This document shows, piece by piece, positions 36,601-45,900 of a DNA stretch of 64,000 nt. Below the pieces are notes generated by a model. It had not been told where the DNA came from and searched no databases. It saw only the letters and a program-made list of their open reading frames with translations. How positions within the stretch are numbered: the stretch's first letter is position 1; each line of letters opens with the position of its first letter. The stretch comes from Pseudomonas sp. P5_109 (lineage in GTDB: Bacteria > Pseudomonadota > Gammaproteobacteria > Pseudomonadales > Pseudomonadaceae). The position numbers were made by a program, and so were the translations under genes. Location: contig NZ_CP125380.1 of assembly GCF_034009455.1 (NCBI RefSeq), positions 4,043,501-4,107,500 on the forward strand, given 5' to 3'.

Positions 36601-38519
36601 CGCCCAGGCAGGTCGAATATGCCAAGACCATCCGTAGCGCGGGCAAAGACCTGCTGGAGCTGATCGACGAGATTCTCTATCTGTCCAAGATCGAGTCGGG
36701 CACGGTCACACTGGATTTCAATGAAGCGCTGTTCGCCGATCTGCACGCCCAGATCGAACGCACGTTCCGGCCAGTCGCCGAAAACCGCGGCCTCACCTTC
36801 ACGATCGAACTGGCACCTACCCTGCCCCGCGTCATCTGGACCGACGAAAAGCGCCTGCTGCAGGTGGTCAAGAACCTGCTGTCCAACGCCTTCAAATTCA
36901 CTGAGCAAGGCAGCGTCAAGTTCAGCATCGCGCCCGCTGTGTCCGGATGGAGCGTGGATAACAGCGAGCTCAATCGTGCCGATGAGGTGGTCGCCTTCGT
37001 GGTCACCGACACCGGCATTGGCATATCTGCCGGCAAGCAGAAGCTCATCTTCGAAGCGTTCCAGCAGGCAGATACCGGCACCTCACGAAAATACGGCGGC
37101 ACCGGCCTCGGCCTGTCGATCAGCCGCGAGCTTGCGCACCGGCTGGGCGGTGAGTTGCGCCTGCTCGCCGGTGAGATCGGCAAGGGCAGTACTTTTGCGC
37201 TGTACGTGCCCTTGCGTACCGAGGATGCCCAGCACCAGGCGCTGGACGAATCGACGACAGAGGCAGTACCTGGCCAGGTCAGGCGTGACCTCATCTCAAG
37301 TCCGTCGGCACAGATACTGGACGACCGCGAGTCTGTCCAACCCGGGGACCAGGTGCTGCTGATGCTCGAGGGCGACACCCGATTCGCCAGCATTCTGCTC
37401 GAAGCCGCGCACCGGAAGGGCTTCAAGGCTATCGTCACGAGCCGTGGCGCGGAGGCACTGGAGCTTGTCGAGCGCTTCAAACCCGCCGCGATCACGCTCG
37501 ACCCGGGCCTGACGGACATCGATGGCTGGGCGCTGCTCGAACAGTTGAAACGCCATTTCGCCACGCGGCACATCCCGGTCCAGATCATCTCGACCGCTGA
37601 CGACCACGCGCGCGGGCTGCGCTATGGCGCTTTCGACTGTCTGCTCAAGCCGGTCACAGCCGACGAGATTGAAAATGCGCTGGTCGACATCGTGAAGTTC
37701 GCCCGACGCAAGACCAGGAACCTGCTGCTCATCGATGGCGACGACGGGAGCCGCGCCCGCATCCTCGATCTGCTCGGCAACTCCGACGTGAAGATCGAAA
37801 CGACCGCCAGCGGCGCGTTAGCCTTGAAGAAACTGGCAAAGAAACGCTACGACTGCCTGGCCATCAATCTCCAACTGCCCGACGCATCCGGCATCAGCTT
37901 TCTCGAGGCGTTGCAGCAAGACCCCGCCATGGGTGAGTTGCCAATTGTCGTCTATGGTGCGCAGGCACTGACCAAGGCGCAGCAGGAGCGTTTCCGGACA
38001 CTGCTCGGCAAAGGCGTCATCAAGGCCGTTCAGTCCCCCGAGCGCATACTCGACGAAACCGCACTGTTTCTCCACCGTGTCATAGGCAAGCTGCCGCAGA
38101 CCCAGCGCAGGATGCTGGAAAAACTCTATGAAGGTTCGGACAGTCTCGAGGGTAAAAAGGCCCTGGTGGTCGACGATGACGTGCGCAATATCTTTGCCCT
38201 GACCAGCGTGCTGGAGCGCTACAAAATGCTGGTGACCACGGCCGAGAACGGTCGAACCGCCATCGAACTGCTGCAGCAGCAGACCGATACCGACATCGTG
38301 CTGATGGACATCATGATGCCCGAGATGGATGGTTTTGAAACCATGCGCCAGATCCGTACGTTCAAGCGATTTGAAACCCTGCCCATGATTGCGCTGACGG
38401 CCAAGGCGATGATGGGTGACCGTGAAAAGTGCATCGAGGCAGGCGCCTCGGACTACGTCAGCAAGCCGGTGGATACCGACCAGCTGCTGTCACTGATGCG
38501 TAAATGGCTCTATCGATGA
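33657..38519 (+). CDS. giant soluble poly-HAMP hybrid histidine kinase
   Basis: 1620 residues, no membrane segment or signal peptide. Order: degenerate HAMP-like start (about 10-144); six 92-residue HAMP-type repeats (145-696), each with GTWKDLT-like and ...[14 protein letters not shown] words; GAF domain (about 725-880); coiled coil (about 885-945); HisKA with His957 ([10 protein letters not shown]); HATPase ([16 protein letters not shown]); then three receiver domains. REC1 keeps Asp1282. REC2 has Asn1404 in place of the phospho-aspartate. REC3 (VDDDVRN, Asp1551 in [13 protein letters not shown], Lys in SKPVD) is intact. The architecture recalls fungal Nik1 group III kinases, which also use poly-HAMP arrays. 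Cytosolic signal unknown. Probably cotranscribed with the downstream kinase. Confidence 0.93.
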   Translation: MATVTTPTEAFDMTTLLTALKALRNGDFTTRMPEDWTGMPGKIADTLNEIIDMAADTATEFERVARLIGKQGKVDERIQLPMVKGSWQKIVNSSNALTSDLISPMNEMIRVIGSVAEGNLSQQVPPVLDGLRLRGQFLKSAKIVNTMVTRLGSFASEVTRVAREVGTEGILGGQANVKGVSGTWKDLTDSVNYMAANLTTQMRNIAYVTTAVAKGDLGKTITVEVRGEILELKNTINTMVGQLSSFAAEVTRVALEVGTEGKLGGQAEVRGVSGTWRDLTESVNGMAANLTTQVRNLAQVTTAVARGDLGKKITVEAKGEILELKNTINTMVDQLSSFASEVTRVALEVGTEGKLGGQAEVTGVSGTWKDLTNSVNGMAANLTTQVRNIADVTTAVANGDLSRKITAEAKGEILQLKETINTMVDQLSTFADEVTRMAREVGTDGKLGGQARVTGVGGTWKDLTDSVNSMAANLTNQVRNIADVTTAVAKGDLGRKITVEAKGEIMELKNTINTMVDQLNSFAAEVTRVAREVGTEGKLGGQAQVQGVSGTWKDLTENVNFMAANLTSQVRGIAKVVTAVANGDMKKKLTLEAKGEIAELADTINGMTDTLALFSDQVTSVAREVGVEGKLGGQANVPGAAGTWRDLTDNVNGLAANLTNQVRAIADVATAVTKGDLTRYVEVEAKGEVAELKDNVNEMIRNLRETTRQNAEQDWLKSNLAKFNRLLQGQRDLAAVSKMVLSELAPLINAQHGVFYMMNESPSDPAKLKLLSAYAYKGNINVNDEWRLGEGLVGQCAYEKRRILLTDVPADYVAISSGLGAAAPLNIIVLPILFENKVKAVVEMASFTSYSIIHQTFLDQLAESIGIVLNTIEANMRTEELLKQSQSLAHELQRQQEELRQTNEELEDKAGLLAEQKAEVERKNREVEITKLSLEEKAEQLTLTSKYKSEFLSSMSHELRTPLNSLLILARQLSDNAEHNLTPRQVEYAKTIRSAGKDLLELIDEILYLSKIESGTVTLDFNEALFADLHAQIERTFRPVAENRGLTFTIELAPTLPRVIWTDEKRLLQVVKNLLSNAFKFTEQGSVKFSIAPAVSGWSVDNSELNRADEVVAFVVTDTGIGISAGKQKLIFEAFQQADTGTSRKYGGTGLGLSISRELAHRLGGELRLLAGEIGKGSTFALYVPLRTEDAQHQALDESTTEAVPGQVRRDLISSPSAQILDDRESVQPGDQVLLMLEGDTRFASILLEAAHRKGFKAIVTSRGAEALELVERFKPAAITLDPGLTDIDGWALLEQLKRHFATRHIPVQIISTADDHARGLRYGAFDCLLKPVTADEIENALVDIVKFARRKTRNLLLIDGDDGSRARILDLLGNSDVKIETTASGALALKKLAKKRYDCLAINLQLPDASGISFLEALQQDPAMGELPIVVYGAQALTKAQQERFRTLLGKGVIKAVQSPERILDETALFLHRVIGKLPQTQRRMLEKLYEGSDSLEGKKALVVDDDVRNIFALTSVLERYKMLVTTAENGRTAIELLQQQTDTDIVLMDIMMPEMDGFETMRQIRTFKRFETLPMIALTAKAMMGDREKCIEAGASDYVSKPVDTDQLLSLMRKWLYR
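34089..35744 (+). repeat. six tandem 276-bp in-frame repeats coding HAMP units
   Basis: Six consecutive units of exactly 276 bases (92 codons), each starting at NTMV or NGMT. Units share most residues ([23 protein letters not shown]). The identity is high enough that unit gain or loss by recombination is plausible. Confidence 0.9.
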
Positions 38520-38567
38520 CGCTGTACCGCGCCCATGGCGGCCAGCGCAAACTGAAGTGGCATAAAC

Positions 38568-39701
38568 ATGCAGCAGGAACCCCCGGTATTCAACGAGAGA
38601 ACCCAGGCGTGGCAACCGCTCCCACCTGATGGCGTGCCAGCATCGGTGTTGCTGGTCGATGACAATCCCGCCAAGCTCACGGCGCTCGCCGCAGTGATTG
38701 CCGACATGGGCCTCGACATTGCCACGGCGACTTCCGGCCGCGAGGCGCTGCGCCTGCTATTGCAGCGCGACTTCGCAGCCATTCTGCTCGACGTGAAAAT
38801 GCCGGTGATGGACGGCTTTGAAACCGCTGCACTCATTCACGGCCGCCCGAAGTCGGCCCACACACCGATTATCTTCGTCACGGCGGAGGCCGACACGGAT
38901 TCCGAGCGTTTCCGCGGCTATACGTCCGGCGCAGTGGACTACATCTTCTCGCCGATTGTGGCCGAGGTGCTTCACGCCAAGATCCAGGTGTTTGTCGACC
39001 TGTTCTACTTGCAGCGCAAACTGACGATGCAGGCCGAAGAATTGCTGCAGTCGAAGCGGCAGCTGCGCGAACTGGCGTCCTATCAGGAGCACATCAAGGA
39101 AGAAGAGCGAAAGCGCATCGCACGCGACATCCATGATGAGTTGGGACAGAGCCTGCTGGCGTTGCGAATCGATGTCTCCATGCTGCAGGCGCGCACCGTT
39201 ACCAGGCACCCCAGGCTCAACGAAAAGGTCAGCGATGCCCTGAATCACCTCGACACAGCCATCCGCAGTGTCCGCAGTATCATCAATGATCTGCGCCCGC
39301 CGGTACTCGACCTGGGATTGCAGGCTGCGATCGAGTGGCAACTGGAAGAGTTCCGGCAGCGCAGCGGGATCGATTGCACGATGTCGGCGAAAGAAGAAAA
39401 TTTTCGCTGCGACCTGCATGAAAAATCCGCCACGACACTGTTCCGCATCGTGCAGGAATCGCTATCGAATATCGCCCGGCACGCGCAAGCGACACAGGTG
39501 CATATCGAACTCTCCAGGGAAGGTCGGCGGCTTTACCTGCAGATCAAGGACAACGGCGTAGGCATGACGGATGGCAAAAAGTTGAACTCGTTCGGGCTGG
39601 TGGGTATGAAGGAACGCATCAGCATGCTGGGCGGGGAATTCACGATCGACAGCGCACCGGACAAAGGAACGACATTAACCATATCGCTGCCACTCGACTG
39701 A
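38568..39701 (+). CDS. response-regulator/histidine-kinase fusion (REC-HisKA_3-HATPase)
   Basis: 377 residues. N-terminal REC (about 25-145) with LLVDDNPAK and Asp75 (ILLDVKMPVMDG); the usual Lys of the KP motif is Ser (YIFSPI). A coiled linker leads to HisKA_3 with His189 (IARDIHDELGQ), then HATPase with N box ESLSNIARHA and G box DNGVGM...GLVGMKERI. NarX/DegS-class kinases pair with NarL-type regulators, so the divergent regulator at 32.7-33.4 kb is the natural partner. The REC may be controlled by phosphotransfer from the upstream hybrid kinase. Confidence 0.9.
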   Translation: MQQEPPVFNERTQAWQPLPPDGVPASVLLVDDNPAKLTALAAVIADMGLDIATATSGREALRLLLQRDFAAILLDVKMPVMDGFETAALIHGRPKSAHTPIIFVTAEADTDSERFRGYTSGAVDYIFSPIVAEVLHAKIQVFVDLFYLQRKLTMQAEELLQSKRQLRELASYQEHIKEEERKRIARDIHDELGQSLLALRIDVSMLQARTVTRHPRLNEKVSDALNHLDTAIRSVRSIINDLRPPVLDLGLQAAIEWQLEEFRQRSGIDCTMSAKEENFRCDLHEKSATTLFRIVQESLSNIARHAQATQVHIELSREGRRLYLQIKDNGVGMTDGKKLNSFGLVGMKERISMLGGEFTIDSAPDKGTTLTISLPLD

Positions 39702-39706
39702 TCTGG

Positions 39707-40294
39707 ATGGCACTGAAAGTGCTATTTCCCGTACCTCCCCCCGAACGTCGAGGCCAATCACTGCAAAACATCCAGGACTTGATGAAACACGAGGGAAGGA
39801 CGTTCCACAAGATGTACTGGGCGCCCCTCATGCAGATACAGGGCGTCGTTGCCGACGTGAAGTTCGACCTCATTCACTACAACGGACATTTCATTCCAAT
39901 GATGCTCAGCGCCATCAGCTGTGAGCATTCTGCTGGCATATTTCATGAAATGACGCTGTTCAATGCCACGGACAACCTAAGGTACGCGCGCGAACTGCTC
40001 AACGCCCGAATGCTTGCCGAAAGGCATTTGGCGAAACACCTCAAGGACCAGCGCGTACTGGATATGACCCAAGACAAGTTGCGTATCACCTACGCGGCGG
40101 TTGAGGACAGGGCCCTGTTCGCCGAGCAACTTATCGGGATTGTCAGTCATGACAATGCCGAACTCAGAAGTGTCGGGTTGGGTCTGTTCATCGTTCGGGA
40201 GATTGTAAGGGCGCACTACGGCGAAGTGACTGTAACTTCCACTCTCACCACCGGTACAACATTCACTGCAATCTTTCCTCGCCCCATTAATTAA
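39707..40294 (+). pseudogene. remnant PAS-sensor kinase with internal deletion
   Basis: 195-residue open frame. The first 120 residues resemble the second half of a PAS sensor plus linker (FHKMYWAPLMQIQGVVADV, ITLFNATERRR-like MTLFNATDNLRYARELL). The frame then reads LIGIVSHD, the start of a kinase H box, and within six residues continues VGLGLFIVREIVRAHYG, the G2 box near the end of the ATPase domain. About 130 residues carrying the rest of HisKA, the N box and the G1 box are missing, as is the first half of the PAS. No ribosome site. Probably a non-functional relic, though the frame has stayed open. Confidence 0.65.
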
Positions 40295-40452
40295 CCGAGA
40301 TTGATCTCAGCGCAGCCACGCCCCACCCAGAGTTCTTCGAAGATGTATTTCAGGTACCGGCTGGGAGGGGTAAGTCCAATTCTTTGCCTCAGAGTAGAGG
40401 ACCAGCATTGGTCTCGCTGCGGGCGAGCCGCTATACCTCTCGCCTGTAGTCC

Positions 40453-40860
40453 TTAAAATAGCCTGGTGAGTTCATTCAAGATCCGATCCTGGGTTTGAGT
40501 ACTTGGCCTATGGCGATAAGCTACTGCGAAAAAAGCAACGCCTTCGTAGTCGCAGCGAATCGAAAAAGTCATACCTTCACGCAACCCATAGACTGATCTG
40601 TCTCCTACTTCAACAAAATATCTCGCTTTTGTAAGAGCCGCTCTGGCGTGCTCCAGACAGCCAGTTTGGTTAAGTGAGTGTTGTAGCCAACTAGTAGTGA
40701 CTCGCACAGACGAAGTCTCGCTGTCATCGATAGGTGGTCGAGTAATTTCTTTGGTAGGTGCAGTAACGTTCTCGTCGCTGACGCAAGCGGTCAGCCCAAT
40801 TGAGATAATACCCAGTAAAAAACCAAAACAAACTCTCGAACGCTTAAGTGCGTTTCGCAT
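40453..40860 (-). CDS. small putative lipoprotein
   Basis: 135 residues from the ATG at 40860. Lipoprotein signal with lipobox IGLTAC (about residues 18-23), a short Ser/Thr-rich linker, then a soluble part with three cysteines. The base composition is lower in GC than its neighbours. No family recognised. Stands alone between the kinase cluster and the diguanylate cyclase. Confidence 0.65.
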   Translation of the reverse strand: MRNALKRSRVCFGFLLGIISIGLTACVSDENVTAPTKEITRPPIDDSETSSVRVTTSWLQHSLNQTGCLEHARAALTKARYFVEVGDRSVYGLREGMTFSIRCDYEGVAFFAVAYRHRPSTQTQDRILNELTRLF

Positions 40861-40982
40861 GGTGGGCCGCACCTGTGACGACTTGCAATGAATGAAGAGG
40901 CAATTACTAACGTAATAGCAGGTTTCTGATCTTTTGCTATCTATGTTCGGTAATTACGACGAGAAGCGCCAGGATAGACCGT

Positions 40983-42500
40983 CTAGTCATGGGGAACGAT
41001 CTCCCCCCTCACAAACCGGTTACGTCCCAACGCCTTGGCATTGTACAGAGCCTGATCTGCTACCTCGATCAACCCTTGCAAAGGGTTCAGTTGGGAACCC
41101 GTGGCTGTAGCAATCCCGATGCTCACACTTAGCCGTCCGAACGGGCTGGAGTTGTGCGCAATGTTCTCTTGCTTCAAACGGTCGAGAATAAGTTGCGCCA
41201 CCACCGCGGCACCGTCACTGTCGGTGTCAGGCATGATGATACCCATCTCCTCTCCACCATAACGCGCCACCAGATCTGACGGTCGCCTTACGCACGCCTC
41301 GAAAATCCTGCCAACCGTCTGCAGGCATGCGTCTCCAGCCACATGCCCGAACGAGTCGTTAAAGCGCTTGAAGTAGTCGATATCAATCATCAGCAATGCC
41401 AACGTCGTTCCCTCACGCTGTGCTCGCCGAGCTTCCATGGCAAGGCTCTCATCGAAACAGCGTCGATTTGCCAAACTGGTAAGGGCATCCTTCATCGCAA
41501 GCAGTTCAAGTTGCCGATTCGATGAGAGCAACTGCTGCTGAGCCCCACGCAACTGTTCTTCTGCCTTGGTACGCCGACGGATATCCAGGATCAAAAACCA
41601 ACCGATGAGTCCGGTAAGTCCCAGCAGCCCCGTCACCACCACCGCGGACAGCAATGCCTCCGTTCGCCACGCGGCGAGAGCTTCGCGCTTGCCGAGTGCC
41701 ACCGTAGTGACCAGTGGCAGCCGGTCACTCTTGCGGAAGGCGTATAGCCGCTCCACGCCGTCCAGGCTGGAGGTAAACGATGCGGTGCCGACTGATCGAT
41801 CGACGAGATACTTTGTGTAGATGGGCGACGTGGAAAAGTTGCGCCCCATATCCTGCTCGCGGAAAGGATAGCGAACCAGCAACGTACCGTCGGTATAGGA
41901 CAATCCGATAGCCCCCTCCTGCCCTACGTCGATCTTTCCAAACAACCGCAGGAAGTTTTCGATCCCCAAGGTGACCGCCACTACGCCGGCAAATTCGCCG
42001 CGAGGACCATTGAAACGACGGCTGACGGTGATCACCCATTCGTGATTGGAACGGCTCTGGATTGGCGGACCGATAAAGGGCTCACGGGATGGATCGTCGC
42101 GGTGATGAATGAAATAGGCACGATCAGTGTTGTTCACCCCGGCTGGAATCGGCCGGTTGGAGGACATCAACCAACGTCCCTGATTATCGTAGATCGTGAT
42201 ACCACTGAGCTGTGGCATCAGCGGCACCTGGCGGTTGACCAATGCACTGAGCCGCTGAATCTGCGCAGGACCGCTACCTTCGGTTTCCAGGCGTTCGACA
42301 AGCCCGAGCAAAAGCAGCGAACTTTGCCGGACAATGCCTTCGGAATAAGTGGCAAGCGCCTGGGTAAGGTTCAAGCCATGGACATCCACGTCCTCCAGTG
42401 CTCGATCTCGAGAGGCCAATACCTTCCAGACAGTCAGTGACGCCAGGGAACAACCGATAACCAACAGCAAAAGCACAACAAGATGGGTATCACGCTTCAC
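40983..42500 (-). CDS. membrane diguanylate cyclase with dCache-type sensor
   Basis: 505 residues. Membrane helix 7-27, a periplasmic PDC/dCache sensor (about 35-275; words ITIYDNQGRWLMSS, RAYFIHHRDDP), a second helix (about 283-310), then GGDEF (about 340-500). The active-site loop is GGEEM (near 414-418), with an RPSD inhibitory I-site five residues before it. GGEEF is a known active variant; Met at the last position is unusual but not disabling in principle. It should make c-di-GMP in response to a periplasmic small molecule. Confidence 0.9.
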   Translation of the reverse strand: MKRDTHLVVLLLLVIGCSLASLTVWKVLASRDRALEDVDVHGLNLTQALATYSEGIVRQSSLLLLGLVERLETEGSGPAQIQRLSALVNRQVPLMPQLSGITIYDNQGRWLMSSNRPIPAGVNNTDRAYFIHHRDDPSREPFIGPPIQSRSNHEWVITVSRRFNGPRGEFAGVVAVTLGIENFLRLFGKIDVGQEGAIGLSYTDGTLLVRYPFREQDMGRNFSTSPIYTKYLVDRSVGTASFTSSLDGVERLYAFRKSDRLPLVTTVALGKREALAAWRTEALLSAVVVTGLLGLTGLIGWFLILDIRRRTKAEEQLRGAQQQLLSSNRQLELLAMKDALTSLANRRCFDESLAMEARRAQREGTTLALLMIDIDYFKRFNDSFGHVAGDACLQTVGRIFEACVRRPSDLVARYGGEEMGIIMPDTDSDGAAVVAQLILDRLKQENIAHNSSPFGRLSVSIGIATATGSQLNPLQGLIEVADQALYNAKALGRNRFVRGEIVPHD

Positions 42501-42901
42501 GTTACTACCTTATGGAAAGTCCATTTTTCCGTTCCGGCGACTATTGGGCCAAGCCAATAGCTGCAGCCATTCGTCCTCTACTTGAACAAGGATACAAGTA
42601 GTGGTGGATCGCTGCAGCAAGTGATTTTGAGGTGGGAAAAGGTACATTCAGACCGTTTCTCCCGGTCACGAAGGGCTACAACCGGCCCAAAAGCGGCCTC
42701 TTGGATCGTTCGCCTATCACACAGCCCCTTGCCGCCAACATGGCCTATGTTCGCTAGCGAACAGACTTCGCCCCGATGAATAACCCACAATCATCGGTGG
42801 AATGCTGCGCCCGGCGGCGCAACGCCCGCACACCTAGCCTGGCGTAGAACCGCCTTCATTCCACATGCGACCTGCCCTGCGCGGGTCGTACGAAGGAATT
42901 C
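42501..42901. other. 401-base region upstream of the glucan synthase gene
   Basis: No gene supported. It contains a perfect 16-bp palindrome TGTTCGCTAGCGAACA at 42748-42763, about 140 bases before the ndvB start, and an extragenic motif CGGCCCAAAAGCGGCC (42683-42698) that recurs at 55581-55596. The divergent promoters of the cyclase and ndvB must lie here. Confidence 0.5.
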
Positions 42902-45900
42902 ATGCAAAATTTCCTGACTCGCACGCTGTCCAGCCTTTGGCGCTCACCGGCCATCTGGCTCAGGTGGAGTGCCGCGCGGCACAAGTTCGAGTACGAGCCC
43001 ATCCTGCGTTCCGACCTGTTCAATGCGCAGCAGATGGCAGACCACGGTATCGTACTGGCACGCCAACATGTGCTGGGGCGTCTTTCCAGAAAGGACGCCT
43101 TGCTGGGCCGCCTGACTGACAACCAACTGCTTCTGGAACGTAGTTGCGCTGCGCTCAAGACCGTACAACTGTCCAGCCGACGCGCCACCCCTGCGGCGGA
43201 ATGGCTGCTGGACAACTTCTACCTCATCGAAGAAAACATCCGTACTGCCAGGACTCACCTGCCCGATGGCTACAGTCGCGAGTTGCCACGCCTGGCCGAA
43301 GGTCCTTCGGCAGGCCTGCCGCGGGTCTACGACATCGCCCTGGAAACCATTGCTCACGGCGATGGCCGGGTCGACGCGCCGAGCCTGGATTGTTTCATCG
43401 CCTCTTATCAGACCATCACGCCGCTGGCCCTGGGCGAGCTATGGGCAATCCCGATCATGCTGCGCCTGGCGCTGATCGAGAACCTGCGGCGCGTGGCGTC
43501 CCGGGTCATGGCCAACCGGGATGACCGTAACCTTGCCGATGACTGGGCCGATCGATTGATCGAAATGGCCGAGCGCGACGCCAAGAGCGTGGTATTGACC
43601 GTTGCCGACATGGCGCGATCGGCACCGCCGATGACGCCTTCATTCGTTGCCGAACTGGCGCGCCGCCTGCACGGGCAAAGCGCCGCGCTGATATTGCCCA
43701 TGGCGTGGATAGAACAAACGCTCGGTGAGTCCGGCCTTACCGTCGAACGCCTGGTGCAGATGGATGCCCAGCAGCAATCCGGTGACCAGGTGTCCATCAG
43801 CAACAGCATCGCCAGCCTGCGATTGCTGGCGGCGACCGACTGGCGTGAGTTCGTCGAGCTGCTCAGTCATGTCGAACAGGTATTGTGCGCGGACCCGGCG
43901 GGCATCTACGCGAACATGGACTTTGCCACCCGGGATCGTTACCGCCATGTGGTCGAACGCCTCGCACGGCATTGTGTGCAGTCTGAAACCAGGGTGGCAC
44001 AAGTCGCCATCGAACTGGCCAGCACCACACAGCCCACGGCCGGTGTAACCGGACACGTGGGCTATTACCTGGTGGCTGACGGGTTGCTCAGCCTGGAACA
44101 GGTGCTGCACGCCAGCGTGCCGCTGCTCGAACGATGGAAGCGCTTGCTGCAGAGCGCCCCGTTGAAGTTCTACCTGTGCCCTGCACTGCTGCTGACGCTG
44201 CTGTTGGCCTGGCCATTTCTCAGCAGCGCTTGGCGCAGTGGCACGCCAACCTGGTGTCTGGTCCTGCTCGCCGTGCCCGCGTTATTGATGACCAGTCGTC
44301 TGGCGATCGGGCTGGTCAACTGGCTGGTGACCCTCACTGTGGCCCCATCGCTACTGCCCCGCCTGGACTACAGCAAGGGCATACCGGCCGAAGCGCGTAC
44401 GCTGGTGGCGGTGCCTACGATGTTCGCCAACGCGGGCGACATCGAGGCTCTGGCGGAAGGCCTGGAAGTGCGATTCCTGGCCAATCGCGATGCCCACCTG
44501 CATTTTGCGCTGCTCAGTGACTTCATGGACGCCCCTGCCGAGGTGATGCCCGAGGATGCGGAGTTGCTCACACTGGCGCGCCAACTGATCGAGGCGCTCA
44601 ACCACAAATATGCCGATGGCCAGGTCGACCGCTTCTTCCTGCTGCACAGGCCCAGGCACTGGAACTCTACCGAGCGGGTATGGATGGGGCATGAGCGCAA
44701 GCGTGGCAAACTCGCCGAGCTCAACGCATTGCTGCGTGGCAAAGGGCATGAACGCTTTGCATTGATCGTCGGTGATATCACGCCACTGAGTGCGGTGCGC
44801 TTCGTCATCACCCTGGACACCGATACCTTGCTGCCACGGGATGTCGCGCATCAGTGCATCGGGACCATGATGCACCCGCTGAACCATCCGGTGTTCGATG
44901 AACAGAGCGGCAAGATCGTCAGCGGTTACGCCATCCTCCAGCCCCGCGTGGGGATCAGCCTGCCGAGCACGGCACGCTCGACCTACGCTCGCCTGTTTGG
45001 CAGCGATGCGGGTATCGACCCCTATACCCGCGCTGTCTCCGATGTTTATCAAGACCTGTTCCACAACGGTTCCTTCATCGGCAAGGGCATCTATGCCGTC
45101 GACGCCTTCGAACAGGCACTCGAAGGCTGCCTGCCCGACAACCGCATCCTCAGCCATGACTTGATCGAAGGGTGCTACGCCCGCTGCGGGCTGCTCAGCG
45201 ATGTACAACTGTATGAGGAATACCCGTCTCGCTACAGCGCCGATGCCAAACGCCGACACCGCTGGATTCGCGGAGACTGGCAAGTGCTGTACTGGGCCTT
45301 GCCGTGGGCACCGAAACCCCAGGGCGGATTCGCAGCCAATCGCCTGAGCAACCTGGCCCGCTGGAAGATTTTTGACAATCTGCGCCGCAGCCTCGAGCCA
45401 GGTGCCTTCCTGGCCATGCTGGCATGGGGCTGGCTGGGTACGAACGAGGCCGCCTCCTGGACGTTGGCGGTGGTCATTCTGGTCTGCCTGCAACCCGTGC
45501 TGCAGTCGGTACTGGCGCTGGTACAGAAAGCTGCCGATATTCCATTGGGGCAACACCTGACTGCTGCATTGCGCACCTCGGGCCAACATTTCATGCGGGC
45601 GCTGTTGTCGATTGTCTGGTTGCCCTCCGATGCGTTGTTGAGCTTCGATGCGATTGGCCGCTCACTGTGGCGCATGCTGGTCAGCAAGCGCCGCCTCCTG
45701 CAATGGCAACCTTCTCGTGAGGTGGAGCGCTCCAGTGGCAACGCGCTGTCCGGCATGTATAAAAGCATGTGGATTGCCCCTGCGCTGGCGCTGCTGCTAT
45801 TCGCCGCCCTGCTCCCCACTCTCCATGTACTCGCTCTGGCGGCACCCTTGCTGCTGGTGTGGCTGGCGAGCCCGGCGATTGCCTGGTGGATCAGCCTGCC

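Noticed and set aside
44351..45589. 412-residue minus-strand frame inside ndvB
   Set aside because: Lies inside the glycosyltransferase domain of ndvB, whose motifs are continuous on the plus strand.
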